A stretch of 64,000 nucleotides of DNA from Paenibacillus montaniterrae (lineage in GTDB: Bacteria; Bacillota; Bacilli; Paenibacillales; Paenibacillaceae). The position numbers and the translations under genes are program-made. The notes beneath the pieces were generated by a model. It had not been told where the DNA came from and made no database searches. It was given only the letters and a program-made list of their open reading frames with translations. Each line of letters starts with the position of its first letter. Within the stretch, counting starts at the first letter, position 1. The DNA lies in contig NZ_BOSE01000001.1 of assembly GCF_018403185.1 (NCBI RefSeq), positions 124,001 through 188,000 of the forward strand. The letters run 5' to 3'. Shown in pieces: positions 25,124-34,532 of this stretch.

Positions 25124-25826
25124 GGCATTTGATGAGCTGCAGCAAAAGCTGCAGCTCAATTTTACAAGGATAAAGCTTCTACGCCAGGCGTTTACGCATA
25201 CTTCCTATGTGAATGAGCATAAACGCGGCTCTGTACAGGATAATGAGCGTCTTGAATTTTTAGGAGATGCTGTATTGCAGCTTCTCGTATCGGAGTACTT
25301 GTATAAAACGTATCCGAAGCGTCCGGAAGGCGAGCTGACGCGGATGCGCGCCTCTGTTGTATGTGAGCCATCGTTAGCTCATTTTGCAGAACGCTTGGAG
25401 TTTGGTCAATATGTACTGCTCGGCCGCGGAGAAGAGCAGCTTGGCGGACGGCATCGTCAGGCACTATTGGCAGATTTGTTCGAATCCTTTGTTGGCGCGC
25501 TTTATTTGGATGCAGGCGTTGAAAAAACTCGTCAGTTTCTGGAGCAGCATATGTTCCCGTTTATCGATTCCAACAATTATGGCTTGCTAATGAAGGATGC
25601 CAAATCAAAGCTGCAGGAGCGAGCCCAGCATGCGGGACTTGGCGCAATTGAATATCGCATAATCGAGGAAAGAGGCCCTGCCCATGACCGTGAGTTTGTG
25701 ATCGAGGTCGTTCTGGATCAAACCTGTTATGGTGTTGGGATTGGTCGTTCGAAGAAAGAAGCTGAGCAGCGTGCGGCTGCAGAAGCTTGGGGAAAGCTTG
25801 CAGGACATGAGCTGAGAAACATATAG
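25113..25826 (+). CDS. rnc: Ribonuclease III
   Basis: 237 residues. It cleaves double-stranded RNA, including rRNA precursors and scRNA. The signature [12 protein letters not shown] (44-55) holds the catalytic acidic residues, and [16 protein letters not shown] the second set. The dsRNA-binding domain fills about 160-232 ([20 protein letters not shown] ... [14 protein letters not shown]). ATG 25113 lies inside fabF (11-nt overlap, translational coupling). The order fabF-rnc-smc-ftsY is classical for Bacillales. Confidence 0.95.
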   Translation: MKHEAFDELQQKLQLNFTRIKLLRQAFTHTSYVNEHKRGSVQDNERLEFLGDAVLQLLVSEYLYKTYPKRPEGELTRMRASVVCEPSLAHFAERLEFGQYVLLGRGEEQLGGRHRQALLADLFESFVGALYLDAGVEKTRQFLEQHMFPFIDSNNYGLLMKDAKSKLQERAQHAGLGAIEYRIIEERGPAHDREFVIEVVLDQTCYGVGIGRSKKEAEQRAAAEAWGKLAGHELRNI

Positions 25827-25854
25827 TTTATTAGGATTAGCGACCTACTCTCGA

Positions 25855-25909
25855 ACATACAAAAAGCATTTCAGTGGACAAGTTGTCCAAAGAGATGCTT
25901 TTTGTATGT
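25855..25909. terminator. Terminator between rnc and smc
   Basis: A perfect 15-bp outer stem acatacaaaaagcat / atgctttttgtatgt encloses a second stem tggaca / tgtcca. The T-rich 3' arm suits intrinsic termination, which would make smc partly dependent on its own promoter. Confidence 0.8.
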
Positions 25910-25949
25910 GTGATAATAGGAAGTCATGCCGAGCTTGGGCAATCTATGG

Positions 25950-25955
25950 TACAAT
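25950..25955 (+). promoter_or_regulatory. Possible -10 box for smc
   Basis: TACAAT at 25950-25955, 25 bp before the smc start and just downstream of the rnc terminator. The -35 region is not clear. Confidence 0.4.
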
Positions 25956-25979
25956 GTTTTGTGAGGTGAAAGCCAAACT

Positions 25980-28900
25980 ATGTATTTAAAAAGAATTGAA
26001 TTAGCAGGCTTCAAATCTTTTGCAGATAAAACTGAGCTGGAATTTGTCAACGGCATTACCGCTGTTGTTGGACCGAACGGCTCAGGCAAAAGCAATATTT
26101 CTGATGGCATTCGCTGGGTTCTTGGCGAGCAAAGTGCGAAAAGCCTGCGTGGTGGCAAAATGGAGGATGTCATTTTTGCGGGAAGTGACGCGCGTCGTGC
26201 AGTCAACTACGGCGAAGTGTCGCTGACGCTGGATAATTCCGACGGCTCCCTGCCACTGGAGTACAACGAAGTTACGGTTACACGTCGCGTGCATCGAAGT
26301 GGCGATAGTGAATATATGATTAACAAGCAGTCGTGCCGGCTAAAGGATATTACTGAGCTGTTTATGGATACGGGGATCGGGAAAGAAGCGTATTCGATTA
26401 TCGGTCAGGGCCGCATCGAGGAAATATTAAGTACGCGCTCAGAGGACCGCCGCGGCATATTTGAAGAAGCGTCCGGCATTGTAAAATATAAATCTCGCAA
26501 AAAGGAAGCTAGACGAAAGCTGGATGATACCGAGCAAAATTTGCTGCGCATCCATGACCTTGTAACAGAGCTTGAGGATCAGGTTGAGCCGCTGCGCAAG
26601 CAATCCGAGGTTGCGCTGCATTACAAGGAGCTTAAAGAGCTGCTGAAATCGAAGGAAATATCCCTTTATGTGCACCAGATTGAAACGTTACATAAAGCGT
26701 GGTCGGAATCGACTGCCAAGCTTGAGTCGCTGAATCAGGAGCAGCTGAAGCTGTCTTCTGTCGTGAGCAAGCATGATGCTTTGCTGGAAAGCGATCGATT
26801 GCAGCTTCGCGAAATCGAAAAAGAGCTTGATTCCTTGCATCAATCGATGCTGCAAATAAGTGAAGAGGTTGAAAAATGCGAGGGCTATAGCGAGGTCATC
26901 AAGGAAAGAATTCGCCATAATGAGGAAACCTCGCTTGCTGTAAAGCAGACGATAGCGGCCACTGATGAGCGGATCATGAGCTTGTCCAAGGAAGAGGTCG
27001 CGATACGCAGCAAAGCGGCTGAGCTGGAAGAGCGTTTAAAAAGCTTGCGCTTGACATTAGCTGCTGAGGAGCAGCGCATGCAAGGCGTTGCAACTGGAAG
27101 CACCCAGGATGAGGAAGAGCGCTTGAAAGGCGAGCTGTTAACCGTATTAAGCTCGGCAGCCCAGCTGCGCAATGAGATTCGCTATACGCAGCAGCAGCAG
27201 GAAGCGCTGCAGCGGCGCATGGAGCGAATTGATGAGGAAGAAGCGAAATGGACGCAGCAGCAGCGGGCGCTTGAAGCGAAAAAGCATGGGCTTGAGCTGC
27301 AATTAAACGAGCTGGTCAAAGAGCATGACAAGCTGCGCACCAGAATGCTGCAGGAGGCTGACGAAGCGCGCAAGCTTAATGGAGTGATTGAGCAGACGAC
27401 CAATCAGCTGCGCCGTTATGAGCAAAAGCTGGACAGCGATTTATCGAGACGCGATACGCTTAAGGAAATGCAGGATGCAATGGATGGCTTTATGCTGGGC
27501 GTTAAAGAAATTTTGAAGGCAGCGCGCCGTCCACAAGCAGGCATTGAGGGTGTTCATGGCGCTGTAGCTGAGCTGATTGTAGTGCCGCAGCGCATTGAGC
27601 TGGCCGTTGAAACAGCGCTTGGCGGAGCGCTGCAGCATATTGTGATGGAGAATGAACGCACTTCCCGTGCAGCAATTAGCTATTTAAAGCAGCGTCAGCT
27701 TGGTCGAGCGACTTTTTTGCCGCTTGATGTTATTCGCGGACGCCGTTTGAACGAGATGGACAAGCGCATTGTGTCCGAGCTTGACGGCTTTGTCGGAATT
27801 GCTGCCGAGCTGGTGCAGACTGAGGACAAATATAAAGAAATCGTTTTTAATTTGCTTGGCAACGTGCTATTGGCGGAAAATTTGGAGCAGGCCAACCGGA
27901 TTGCTGCCCGCTGCCAGTACCGTTACCGGGTTGTAACGCTGGAAGGCGATATCGTTAACGCTGGCGGCTCAATGACAGGCGGAAGTCAGCAGAAAAAAGG
28001 AGCTAACCTGCTGGGACGCCATCGGCAAATTGAACAGCTTGACGAAGTAATTGCTGCTTCCAGGCAGCAAATCGAGCAGGAGCGCTTGAAGCTGGCTGAT
28101 TTGCGCAAGGAAGTGTCGATCCGCACGCAAAACGCCGAGCAGGCTCGGGAAAAGCTGGAGCAAAAGCGGATTGAGGAGCAGAGCCTGAAGGGCGAGCTGC
28201 AGCAGCTGCAGCAGGAAATGAAGTTTCTCAACGAGCAGCAGGCATTGTCCAGCTCGGATAAGCAAGCTCAAGCTGCCGAGCAGCAGGCCGCAGCTAAACG
28301 CATTGCCGATGCTGAGGTTCAATTGGCGGAGCATGCCGAGAAAGAAGCAGCCTTGCAGGAAGCAATTAAGCTGGCGGAGCAGCGGCGCAAATCGAATGAA
28401 AGCGAAAAGGAAGAGCTGCAAACACAGCTGACTGATTTGAAAATCAATGCAGCCAAGCTTGACCAGGAATATAGCAATTATGAGGATCAAGCGGCCCGCC
28501 TGCGCGATGACATCAATCGTGCCAAGCAGGAGCTGAAAACTCAGCAGCAGCAGGAACAGCAGCTGCAGGAGCAAGCTGCGAGCCTTGCGCAGGAAGCTGC
28601 GGATCAGGCGACTCGTCTCGCGCAGCTGCGGGAAAGCAAGCAGGCTTGCAGCGATCGTACGGATGCGTACCGGTTGAAGCGGGTTGAAAAGCTTAGCGGC
28701 CTTGAACAGGGCGAAAGCGAGACTAAAGAGCAAAGAATCGCGCTGCGCAACATTGAAGAGCAGCTGCGGCAAACAGAAATTGTACTCAACCGTCAAGATG
28801 TTGAGCTTGATCATACGATTAAAAAGCTGTCGGAGGAATATGGCTACAGCTTTGAGCTGGCTAAGCAGCAATATCCGCCTGCGGACGATATTAATGCGAT

Positions 28901-29552
28901 CCAGCTTGATGTGCGTGAGCTGAAGCGCAAAATCAGCTCGCTTGGGGAAATTAATCTTGGCGCGATTGAGGAATATGAGCGAGTAAAGGAACGCTATGAT
29001 TTCCTTACTGAGCAGAAAAACGATTTGATGGAAGCGAAGGCAACTTTATACGAAGTCATTAGAGAGATGGACGAGGAAATGTCCAAGCGCTTTAAAACGA
29101 CATTCGAAGAAATTCGCAAGCATTTTATCGTCGTATTCGGCAAGCTGTTTGGTGGTGGTCGAGCGGATCTTATTCTTGTAGAGCCATCTAATATATTGGA
29201 AACCGGCATAGACATCGTAGCGCAGCCGCCAGGCAAAAAGCTGCAAAACCTGCAGCTGCTTTCTGGTGGTGAGCGAGCCTTGACCGCAATCGCGCTGCTA
29301 TTCGCGATTCTGCAGGTTAAACCGGTGCCGTTCTGCGTGCTTGATGAGGTAGAGGCCGCGCTGGATGAAGCGAATGTAACGCGCTTTGCGCAATATTTGC
29401 GCGAGTTTTCTACGCTTACGCAGTTTATCGTTGTTACTCACCGTAAAGGGACGATGGAGGAAGCAGACGTGCTGTACGGGGTGACGATGGAGGAGGGCGG
29501 GGTGTCAAAGCTGGTATCAGTAAGACTCGAAGAAGAAGAAGAGGTAGTTTAA
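25980..29552 (+). CDS. smc: Chromosome segregation ATPase SMC
   Basis: 1190 residues. The N-terminal head has Walker A GPNGSGKSN (31-39) and QGRIEEIL. Long coiled coils (about 170-500 and 680-1000) flank the hinge (about 510-670, including VHGAVAELIVVP and GGSMTGGSQQKKGANLLGR). The C-terminal head has the signature LSGGERALTA (1094-) and Walker B LDEVEAALDE (D1122). It works with ScpAB in condensing and separating chromosomes. ATG 25980 follows GTGAGGTGA. The last codons (E-V-V) and the TAA stop lie in sequence shared with the repeat family starting at 29547, so the native C-terminus may be slightly altered. Confidence 0.97.
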   Translation: MYLKRIELAGFKSFADKTELEFVNGITAVVGPNGSGKSNISDGIRWVLGEQSAKSLRGGKMEDVIFAGSDARRAVNYGEVSLTLDNSDGSLPLEYNEVTVTRRVHRSGDSEYMINKQSCRLKDITELFMDTGIGKEAYSIIGQGRIEEILSTRSEDRRGIFEEASGIVKYKSRKKEARRKLDDTEQNLLRIHDLVTELEDQVEPLRKQSEVALHYKELKELLKSKEISLYVHQIETLHKAWSESTAKLESLNQEQLKLSSVVSKHDALLESDRLQLREIEKELDSLHQSMLQISEEVEKCEGYSEVIKERIRHNEETSLAVKQTIAATDERIMSLSKEEVAIRSKAAELEERLKSLRLTLAAEEQRMQGVATGSTQDEEERLKGELLTVLSSAAQLRNEIRYTQQQQEALQRRMERIDEEEAKWTQQQRALEAKKHGLELQLNELVKEHDKLRTRMLQEADEARKLNGVIEQTTNQLRRYEQKLDSDLSRRDTLKEMQDAMDGFMLGVKEILKAARRPQAGIEGVHGAVAELIVVPQRIELAVETALGGALQHIVMENERTSRAAISYLKQRQLGRATFLPLDVIRGRRLNEMDKRIVSELDGFVGIAAELVQTEDKYKEIVFNLLGNVLLAENLEQANRIAARCQYRYRVVTLEGDIVNAGGSMTGGSQQKKGANLLGRHRQIEQLDEVIAASRQQIEQERLKLADLRKEVSIRTQNAEQAREKLEQKRIEEQSLKGELQQLQQEMKFLNEQQALSSSDKQAQAAEQQAAAKRIADAEVQLAEHAEKEAALQEAIKLAEQRRKSNESEKEELQTQLTDLKINAAKLDQEYSNYEDQAARLRDDINRAKQELKTQQQQEQQLQEQAASLAQEAADQATRLAQLRESKQACSDRTDAYRLKRVEKLSGLEQGESETKEQRIALRNIEEQLRQTEIVLNRQDVELDHTIKKLSEEYGYSFELAKQQYPPADDINAIQLDVRELKRKISSLGEINLGAIEEYERVKERYDFLTEQKNDLMEAKATLYEVIREMDEEMSKRFKTTFEEIRKHFIVVFGKLFGGGRADLILVEPSNILETGIDIVAQPPGKKLQNLQLLSGGERALTAIALLFAILQVKPVPFCVLDEVEAALDEANVTRFAQYLREFSTLTQFIVVTHRKGTMEEADVLYGVTMEEGGVSKLVSVRLEEEEEVV

Positions 29553-29713
29553 AAATTGGACTTTGATGACGATGTATTGCGTTGTAGCGTAGTCGGCGGC
29601 GAATCTTGAACGCTAGCGAAAACTGCGGTGCTCACGTAGCAAGTGCCTACGCTGCGCTCCTCGTTTTCTACTAGCGTCCAAGCTTCTTGGTCCTGAAAGC
29701 ACAATTTTTAAAC
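29547..29713 (+). repeat. MITE-like repeat, family 1, copy E (supplies the smc stop codon)
   Basis: 167 bp with GTTTAAAAATTGG / CAATTTTTAAAC ends and the full nested core; nearly identical to copies A and B 22 kb away. The TAA of smc (29550-29552) is inside the left terminal repeat. It is followed by the spacer tctcattggaataggtg. Confidence 0.85.
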
Positions 29714-29730
29714 TCTCATTGGAATAGGTG

Positions 29731-30026
29731 GTTTAAAAAGTTGGACTTTGATGACGATGCTGGGCGTTGGAGTGGATTCGGCGGCGAATCTTGAACGCTA
29801 GCGAAAACTGCGGTGCTCACGTAGCTCTGCTCTACGCTGCGCTCCTCGTTTTCTACTAGCGAGCATGCTTCTTGGGCATGGCCGCAAAGAGGACTCCAGC
29901 GGAGGAGCAAAGCATCCGAAAAACGAAGAGGGTCGCCTTTAACATCGTAATGCAACCTTAAAAATTCCAATAAGAGGGCATTACGATTTAAAAAGCGACT
30001 GGAGGATGCATTGTTCCGGAGCGCTG
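29731..30026 (+). repeat. Composite repeat (family 1 left half + family 2 palindrome), copy F
   Basis: It has the same architecture as 7530-7826. The family 1 left end and core are followed, after gccgcaaagagg, by the 130-bp family 2 palindrome (29897-30026) with arms cagcggaggagcaaagc, atcgtaatgc / gcattacgat and ggagcgctg. It ends 35 bp before the ftsY ribosome-binding site. Confidence 0.82.
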
Positions 30027-30071
30027 AAAAGTGTGTTTAAAAGTTAGCAATTTTTTATGCGGAGGGTGCGT

Positions 30072-31070
30072 ATGAGTTTTTTTAAAAAGCTGAAGGAAAG
30101 TATTGCGGCCAAGACGGAAGCGGTCACGAATGTGTTTAAGGAAGGCTTGGCCAAAACGAGAACTGCTCTTGTGGAAAAGGTGGAGGAGCTCATTACTCGC
30201 CGTAAAAAAATCGACGAGGAGTTTTATGAGGAGCTTGAGGAAATTTTAATTGGCGCGGATGTCGGGGTTACGACGGTTATGCAGCTGATTGATGAGCTGC
30301 GTGATGAGGTGAAGAAGCGCAAAATTGAAGATGCAGCTGAGCTGCAGCCTGTTTTATCGGAGAAGCTGGTTGCGATGCTTAAGGGTGAAGATAATCCTAA
30401 GCTTGCTTATGCGCCGGAAGGTGAAATTACGGTTTATTTGTTCGTTGGCGTTAATGGCGTCGGGAAAACGACGACGATTGGCAAGCTGGCTCATAAGCTG
30501 AAAAGCGAAGGGAAAAATGTACTGCTTGCTGCTGGCGATACCTTCCGTGCCGGTGCAATTGAGCAGCTTGAAGTGTGGGGCGAACGTGTTGGCGTCGATG
30601 TTATTAAGCAGTCTTCCGGCTCTGATCCGGCCGCAGTCATTTATGATGCTGTGCAGGCGGCAAAGCAGCGCAAGGTCGATGTGTTGATATGCGATACTGC
30701 CGGCCGCTTGCAGAACAAGACCAATTTGATGGAGGAATTGAACAAAATCTTCCGCGTCATTCAACGCGAGCTCCCTTCTGCGCCGCATGAGGTGCTGCTT
30801 GTGCTAGATGCGACTACTGGTCAAAATGCGCTAAGTCAAGCGAAGCTGTTTGGCGAGAAAAGCGGTGTTACAGGACTCGTGCTCACCAAGCTAGATGGCA
30901 CAGCGAAAGGCGGCATCGTCATCGCGATCCGCAATGAGCTGAATTTGCCGGTGAAGCTGGTTGGACTAGGTGAGAAAATGGGAGATTTGCAGGAGTTTGA
31001 TTCCGAGCAATTCGTTCATGCGCTATTTGCCGGCCTCATTCAGAAGGAAGAGCAGGCGGAAAATAATTAA
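30072..31070 (+). CDS. ftsY: Signal recognition particle receptor FtsY
   Basis: 332 residues. SRP GTPase with a short charged N-terminal A-like region, N domain (about 30-110) and G domain. GVNGVGKTTTIGKLA (P-loop, 126-), DTFRAGA, DTAGR and TKLDGTAKGG are intact. It docks ribosome-SRP complexes at the membrane. ATG 30072 is preferred over the in-frame ATG 30057 because GGAGGGTG lies at 30061-30068. About 520 bp of repeats separate it from smc, with which it is normally co-transcribed. Confidence 0.96.
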   Translation: MSFFKKLKESIAAKTEAVTNVFKEGLAKTRTALVEKVEELITRRKKIDEEFYEELEEILIGADVGVTTVMQLIDELRDEVKKRKIEDAAELQPVLSEKLVAMLKGEDNPKLAYAPEGEITVYLFVGVNGVGKTTTIGKLAHKLKSEGKNVLLAAGDTFRAGAIEQLEVWGERVGVDVIKQSSGSDPAAVIYDAVQAAKQRKVDVLICDTAGRLQNKTNLMEELNKIFRVIQRELPSAPHEVLLVLDATTGQNALSQAKLFGEKSGVTGLVLTKLDGTAKGGIVIAIRNELNLPVKLVGLGEKMGDLQEFDSEQFVHALFAGLIQKEEQAENN

Positions 31071-31087
31071 CAATCCATATATAAGTA

Positions 31088-31127
31088 AGCCGCTCCATAA
31101 ATAACTATTGGGCGGCTATTCTTTTTA
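31088..31127 (+). terminator. Terminator after ftsY
   Basis: The arms agccgctcca / ttgggcggct form a 10-bp imperfect stem and are followed by attcttttt. Confidence 0.7.
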
Positions 31128-31195
31128 AAAGCTGGGACAAGACATAGTGGACTGTTGTACCTTGAAATTTTAACTCATGTGACAAGGTGAAATAC

Positions 31196-31224
31196 TTGAC
31201 ACACTGTTTGAGATCGTATATGAT
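31196..31224 (+). promoter_or_regulatory. Sigma-A type promoter for ylxM-ffh
   Basis: TTGACA (31196-31201), a 17-bp spacer and TATGAT (31219-31224) lie about 65 bp upstream of the ylxM start. Confidence 0.8.
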
Positions 31225-31290
31225 GATTAATGTTGCTGTTATGTAAAGGCTCAAACCTTGACAGCATAACGCTGGCTGGGAGGGATTAGT

Positions 31291-31692
31291 ATGGATCGAA
31301 TGGAGCCAGATGCCCTGACCAAGACGACTCGCATCAATATGCTGCTTGATTTTTATGAAGAGCTATTGACGGAAAAGCAGCGAACGATACTTACTTTTTA
31401 TTACCGAGATGATTTTTCTCTTGGCGAAATTGCCTCTGAATTTGGCATTAGTCGTCAAGCAGTGTATGATAATATAAAACGAGCTCAGCAGGCGCTGGAA
31501 ATGTATGAAGCGAAGCTGGAGCTGCTTGCGCGACATGAGCAGACTCTTGCCTTGACTGAGCAGCTTGAAGCTAGCTTGAATACGTTGAAGCTTGAAACGA
31601 ATCAGCGTCAAGAGCTTCAGGAGATTGTTGAGAAATTGCGTTCAATCGATATAATGGCAGGAATGGAGGCGATAAAGGATGGCAGCATTTGA
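31291..31692 (+). CDS. ylxM: YlxM (UPF0122) helix-turn-helix protein
   Basis: 133 residues. The sigma-70 region-4-like HTH is [20 protein letters not shown] then [20 protein letters not shown]. It is almost always encoded just before ffh and is reported as an SRP-pathway component in streptococci. The C-terminus is a coiled coil (about 70-125). ATG 31291 follows GGGAGGGAT. The 3' end overlaps ffh by 14 nt. Confidence 0.92.
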   Translation: MDRMEPDALTKTTRINMLLDFYEELLTEKQRTILTFYYRDDFSLGEIASEFGISRQAVYDNIKRAQQALEMYEAKLELLARHEQTLALTEQLEASLNTLKLETNQRQELQEIVEKLRSIDIMAGMEAIKDGSI

Positions 31693-33076
31693 AAGCTTGA
31701 CCAGCAGGCTGCAAAGTGTTTTCAGCAAGCTGAAGGGCAAAGGAAAGGTCACGGAAAATGATGTCACTGAAGCGATGCGCGAAGTTCGCTTGGCTTTGCT
31801 TGAAGCCGATGTTAACTTCAAGGTCGTGAAGGACTTTATAGCCAAGGTTAAAGAGCAAGCAATTGGCTTAGAGGTTTCAAAGAGCTTTACACCTGGTATG
31901 GTTATTATTGATATAGTCAATAAGGAATTAACCGAGCTGATGGGAGGCACGCAAGCAAAGCTTGCCAAAGCCAACAAGCCGCCAACGGTCATTATGATGG
32001 TGGGCTTGCAGGGGGCAGGTAAAACGACGTCCTCCGGTAAATTGGCGCGACTGCTGCAAAAAAGCAACCATAAACCGTTGCTGGTAGCCTGCGATATTTA
32101 CCGCCCGGCAGCGATCAAGCAGCTGCAAGTGCTTGGCGAGCAAATCAAGGCGCCGGTATTTGCAATGGGAGATCAGGTTTCTCCGGTTGAAATTGCACGC
32201 AATGGCTTGCAATTCGCCAAAGACAACGGACATGACTATATTATTTTTGATACAGCGGGTCGATTACATATCGATGAAGCGTTAATGGATGAATTGAAGC
32301 AAATTCACGCAATTGTCAATCCGGACGAGGTTCTGCTCGTTGTTGACGCAATGACAGGTCAGGATGCTGTTAATGTTGCGCAAAGCTTCCATGAGCAGCT
32401 TGAGCTGACCGGGGTTGTATTGACCAAGCTTGACGGCGATACGCGCGGTGGTGCGGCGCTGTCGGTTAAAGCGGTGACAGGCAAGCCGATTAAATTTGCA
32501 GCAATGGGCGAGAAAATTGATTCGCTTGAGCCGTTTCATCCAGAGCGTATGGCTTCACGTATTCTTGGCATGGGCGATATGCTTTCGCTTATCGAGAAAG
32601 CTCAGGCTGGCATTGATGCGGAAAAAGCGGCCGAGATGGAACGTAAAATGCGCAATGCAGAGTTTACGTTCGACGATTTTCTCGAGCAAATGGAGCAAGT
32701 ACGCAAGCTTGGCCCACTTGATCAAATTATGGACATGTTGCCTGGTATGGGCAAGCTTAAAGGCAATATGAAGGATATGAAGGTTGATGAGCGTCAGCTT
32801 GCACGCGTTGAGGCAATCGTCAAGTCGATGACCAAGGAAGAAAAGCAAAACCCTGATTTGTTGAATCATAGCCGGCGCAAACGCGTTGCTGCGGGGAGCG
32901 GAGTTACCGTCGTTGAAGTAAACCGCCTTATTAAGCAATTTGACGATATGCGCAAAATGATGAAGCAGTTCAGCTCGATGATGGGACCAAACGGACCGAA
33001 AGGGATGAAAGGTCTTAAGGGCGGGAAGAAGGGGTTAAAGGGGCTTATGGGCAAAAACATGAAGTTCCCATTTTAA
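31679..33076 (+). CDS. ffh: Signal recognition particle protein Ffh (SRP54)
   Basis: 465 residues. The N domain is followed by a G domain with [15 protein letters not shown] (109-), DTAGR and [10 protein letters not shown], then the methionine-rich M domain (about 300-440: [34 protein letters not shown]) that binds signal peptides and SRP RNA. The tail is Gly/Lys/Met-rich. ATG 31679 overlaps ylxM by 14 nt with AGGAGGCG-like sequence upstream (ggaatggaggcgataaagg). Confidence 0.96.
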   Translation: MAAFESLTSRLQSVFSKLKGKGKVTENDVTEAMREVRLALLEADVNFKVVKDFIAKVKEQAIGLEVSKSFTPGMVIIDIVNKELTELMGGTQAKLAKANKPPTVIMMVGLQGAGKTTSSGKLARLLQKSNHKPLLVACDIYRPAAIKQLQVLGEQIKAPVFAMGDQVSPVEIARNGLQFAKDNGHDYIIFDTAGRLHIDEALMDELKQIHAIVNPDEVLLVVDAMTGQDAVNVAQSFHEQLELTGVVLTKLDGDTRGGAALSVKAVTGKPIKFAAMGEKIDSLEPFHPERMASRILGMGDMLSLIEKAQAGIDAEKAAEMERKMRNAEFTFDDFLEQMEQVRKLGPLDQIMDMLPGMGKLKGNMKDMKVDERQLARVEAIVKSMTKEEKQNPDLLNHSRRKRVAAGSGVTVVEVNRLIKQFDDMRKMMKQFSSMMGPNGPKGMKGLKGGKKGLKGLMGKNMKFPF

Positions 33077-33288
33077 GGATGTTTAATCTCCGAGCTTTGA
33101 TCACGAAGTATTGCGTTGCAGCGTATTCGACATCGAATATGACATTCATCGGAAGCCCGCGGTGCTCACGTACCAAATAACGTACGCTGCGCGCTTCGCG
33201 TCACTAGCTTCATGCGATCTTTTCGGTGCTGAAAGTCTAAAATCTTAGAAGGATGTTTAATCTCCGAGCTGAAAGCTCTACGATTAAA
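33075..33288 (+). repeat. Diverged family 1 element flanked by a 22-bp direct repeat, ffh-rpsP gap
   Basis: A perfect 22-bp direct repeat (33075-33096 and 33249-33270, starting aaggatgtttaatctcc) flanks 152 bp. Those 152 bp contain a degenerate family 1 core (cggtgctcacgta...cgtacgctgcgc) and right end (ttcggtgctgaaag). The right copy continues into a perfect small hairpin: gtttaatc and gagct pair with agctc and gattaaac (33254-33288). This fits insertion into a small palindrome with duplication, or a decayed family 1 element. No gene. Confidence 0.65.
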
Positions 33289-33331
33289 CTTCGATCTAAA
33301 TACCGTATTATTTTGAAGGAGGTGAATGATT

Positions 33332-33604
33332 ATGGCAGTACGTATTCGTTTGAAACGCATGGGTGCTCACAAAGCTCCATTCTACCGTGTCGTTGTATCT
33401 GATTCTCGTTCTCCACGTGATGGACGTTTTATCGAAGAAATCGGTACTTATAATCCTGTTGCGCAACCAGCTCAAGTGTCTATCAACGAAGAGAAAGCAT
33501 TGAAATGGCTACAAACAGGTGCTCAAGCATCTGACACTGTGCGCGACTTGCTATCTAAAGCGGGTGTAATGAAAAAATTCCATGAGCTTAAACAACAAAA
33601 GTAA
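33332..33604 (+). CDS. rpsP: 30S ribosomal protein S16
   Basis: 90 residues, starting [20 protein letters not shown] and [20 protein letters not shown], the S16 signature. ATG 33332 is chosen because AAGGAGGTGA (33316-33325) abuts the alternative ATG 33326 with no spacing. It begins the rpsP-khpA-rimM-trmD-rplS block. Confidence 0.97.
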   Translation: MAVRIRLKRMGAHKAPFYRVVVSDSRSPRDGRFIEEIGTYNPVAQPAQVSINEEKALKWLQTGAQASDTVRDLLSKAGVMKKFHELKQQK

Positions 33605-33646
33605 TCGGCAGCTGCTGATTGCTGTTGAGAAGCGGAGGGCTTTGTC

Positions 33647-33877
33647 ATGAAGGAGTTAATTCTTGTCATTGCGAAGGCTTTAGTGGATCATCCGGAAGAT
33701 GTGCGCGTTCACGAAAGAGAAGACGAGCGCAGTACGATTTATGAGCTTTCGGTTCATCCATCTGATGTCGGTAAAATTATCGGTAAGCAAGGACGTATTG
33801 CTAAAGCGATGCGTACAGTGGTGAACTCGGCTGCTACAAAATCGAATAAGCGTGTCATTGTCGATATTCAATCGTAA
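33647..33877 (+). CDS. khpA: KhpA, KH-domain RNA-binding protein
   Basis: 76 residues (YlqC family). A single KH domain with the GKQG loop in VGKIIGKQGRIAKAMRTVV. In Firmicutes KhpA pairs with KhpB/EloR and affects cell elongation and division. ATG 33647 has GCGGAGGG upstream. Its place between rpsP and rimM is standard. Confidence 0.93.
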   Translation: MKELILVIAKALVDHPEDVRVHEREDERSTIYELSVHPSDVGKIIGKQGRIAKAMRTVVNSAATKSNKRVIVDIQS

Positions 33878-33890
33878 TGCATGCACATCA

Positions 33891-33922
33891 GGGGCTGGGA
33901 TGAAAATCCTGCCCCTTTTTTA
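33891..33922 (+). terminator. Terminator after khpA
   Basis: The arms ggggctggga / atcctgcccc with a short loop are followed by six T. It probably separates rpsP-khpA from rimM-trmD. Confidence 0.75.
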
Positions 33923-34006
33923 ACATTGTTAAGCTGCAACGCTTGGGCAAAGTAAATAGAGAAGTCTCGATTTATTACAATTAAGATGCAAGCAAAGGAT
34001 GATACA

Positions 34007-34531
34007 ATGAGTGGAAACTGGTTTAATGTAGGTGTTATTGTCAATACGCATGGCATTCGTGGCGATATTAAGGTGCTGTCCAAAACAGATTTCCCTGAAG
34101 AACGTTTTGCAAAAGGCAGCAAGCTGACCATGTTTGATGATGCTACCGGACAATCACAGCCTATTGAAATCGAACAGGCTCGTGAACATAAAGGGATGTA
34201 CATTGTTAAGCTGAAAGGCTTTAGCAATATTAATGAAGTGGAAAAGTATAAGGGCTGGGTTATTCGTGTTGCTGGCGAGGAGCAGGGAACGCTGGATGAA
34301 GGCGAATATTTTTACCATCAAATTATTGGCTGCAGCGTCTATACGGAAGATGGCGAGCTGCTGGGATCGATAACTGAAATATTATCGCCCGGGGCAAATG
34401 ATGTGTGGGTTGTTGCACCGTCCAACAGCAAAGCAAAGCCGATTTTGCTGCCGGTGATCGATCCCGTCATACTTAACGTTGATATTGCTGAGCGCCGAAT
34501 TACCGTTCATTTGCTTGAAGGGCTGATCTAA
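34007..34531 (+). CDS. rimM: Ribosome maturation factor RimM
   Basis: 174 residues. The N-terminal beta-barrel starts with [18 protein letters not shown]. The PRC barrel holds [20 protein letters not shown] and GANDVWVV. It assists 30S head assembly around S19/S16. ATG 34007 follows AAAGGATGA; an upstream in-frame ATG at 33986 has no site. trmD starts 1 bp after the stop. Confidence 0.95.
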   Translation: MSGNWFNVGVIVNTHGIRGDIKVLSKTDFPEERFAKGSKLTMFDDATGQSQPIEIEQAREHKGMYIVKLKGFSNINEVEKYKGWVIRVAGEEQGTLDEGEYFYHQIIGCSVYTEDGELLGSITEILSPGANDVWVVAPSNSKAKPILLPVIDPVILNVDIAERRITVHLLEGLI

Positions 34532-34532
34532 A

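Noticed and set aside
27969..28871. Long open frame (300 codons) on the minus strand inside smc
   Set aside because: It mirrors the coiled-coil codons of smc, has a Leu/Arg/Gln-rich composition and no ribosome-binding site. Shadow of the real gene.
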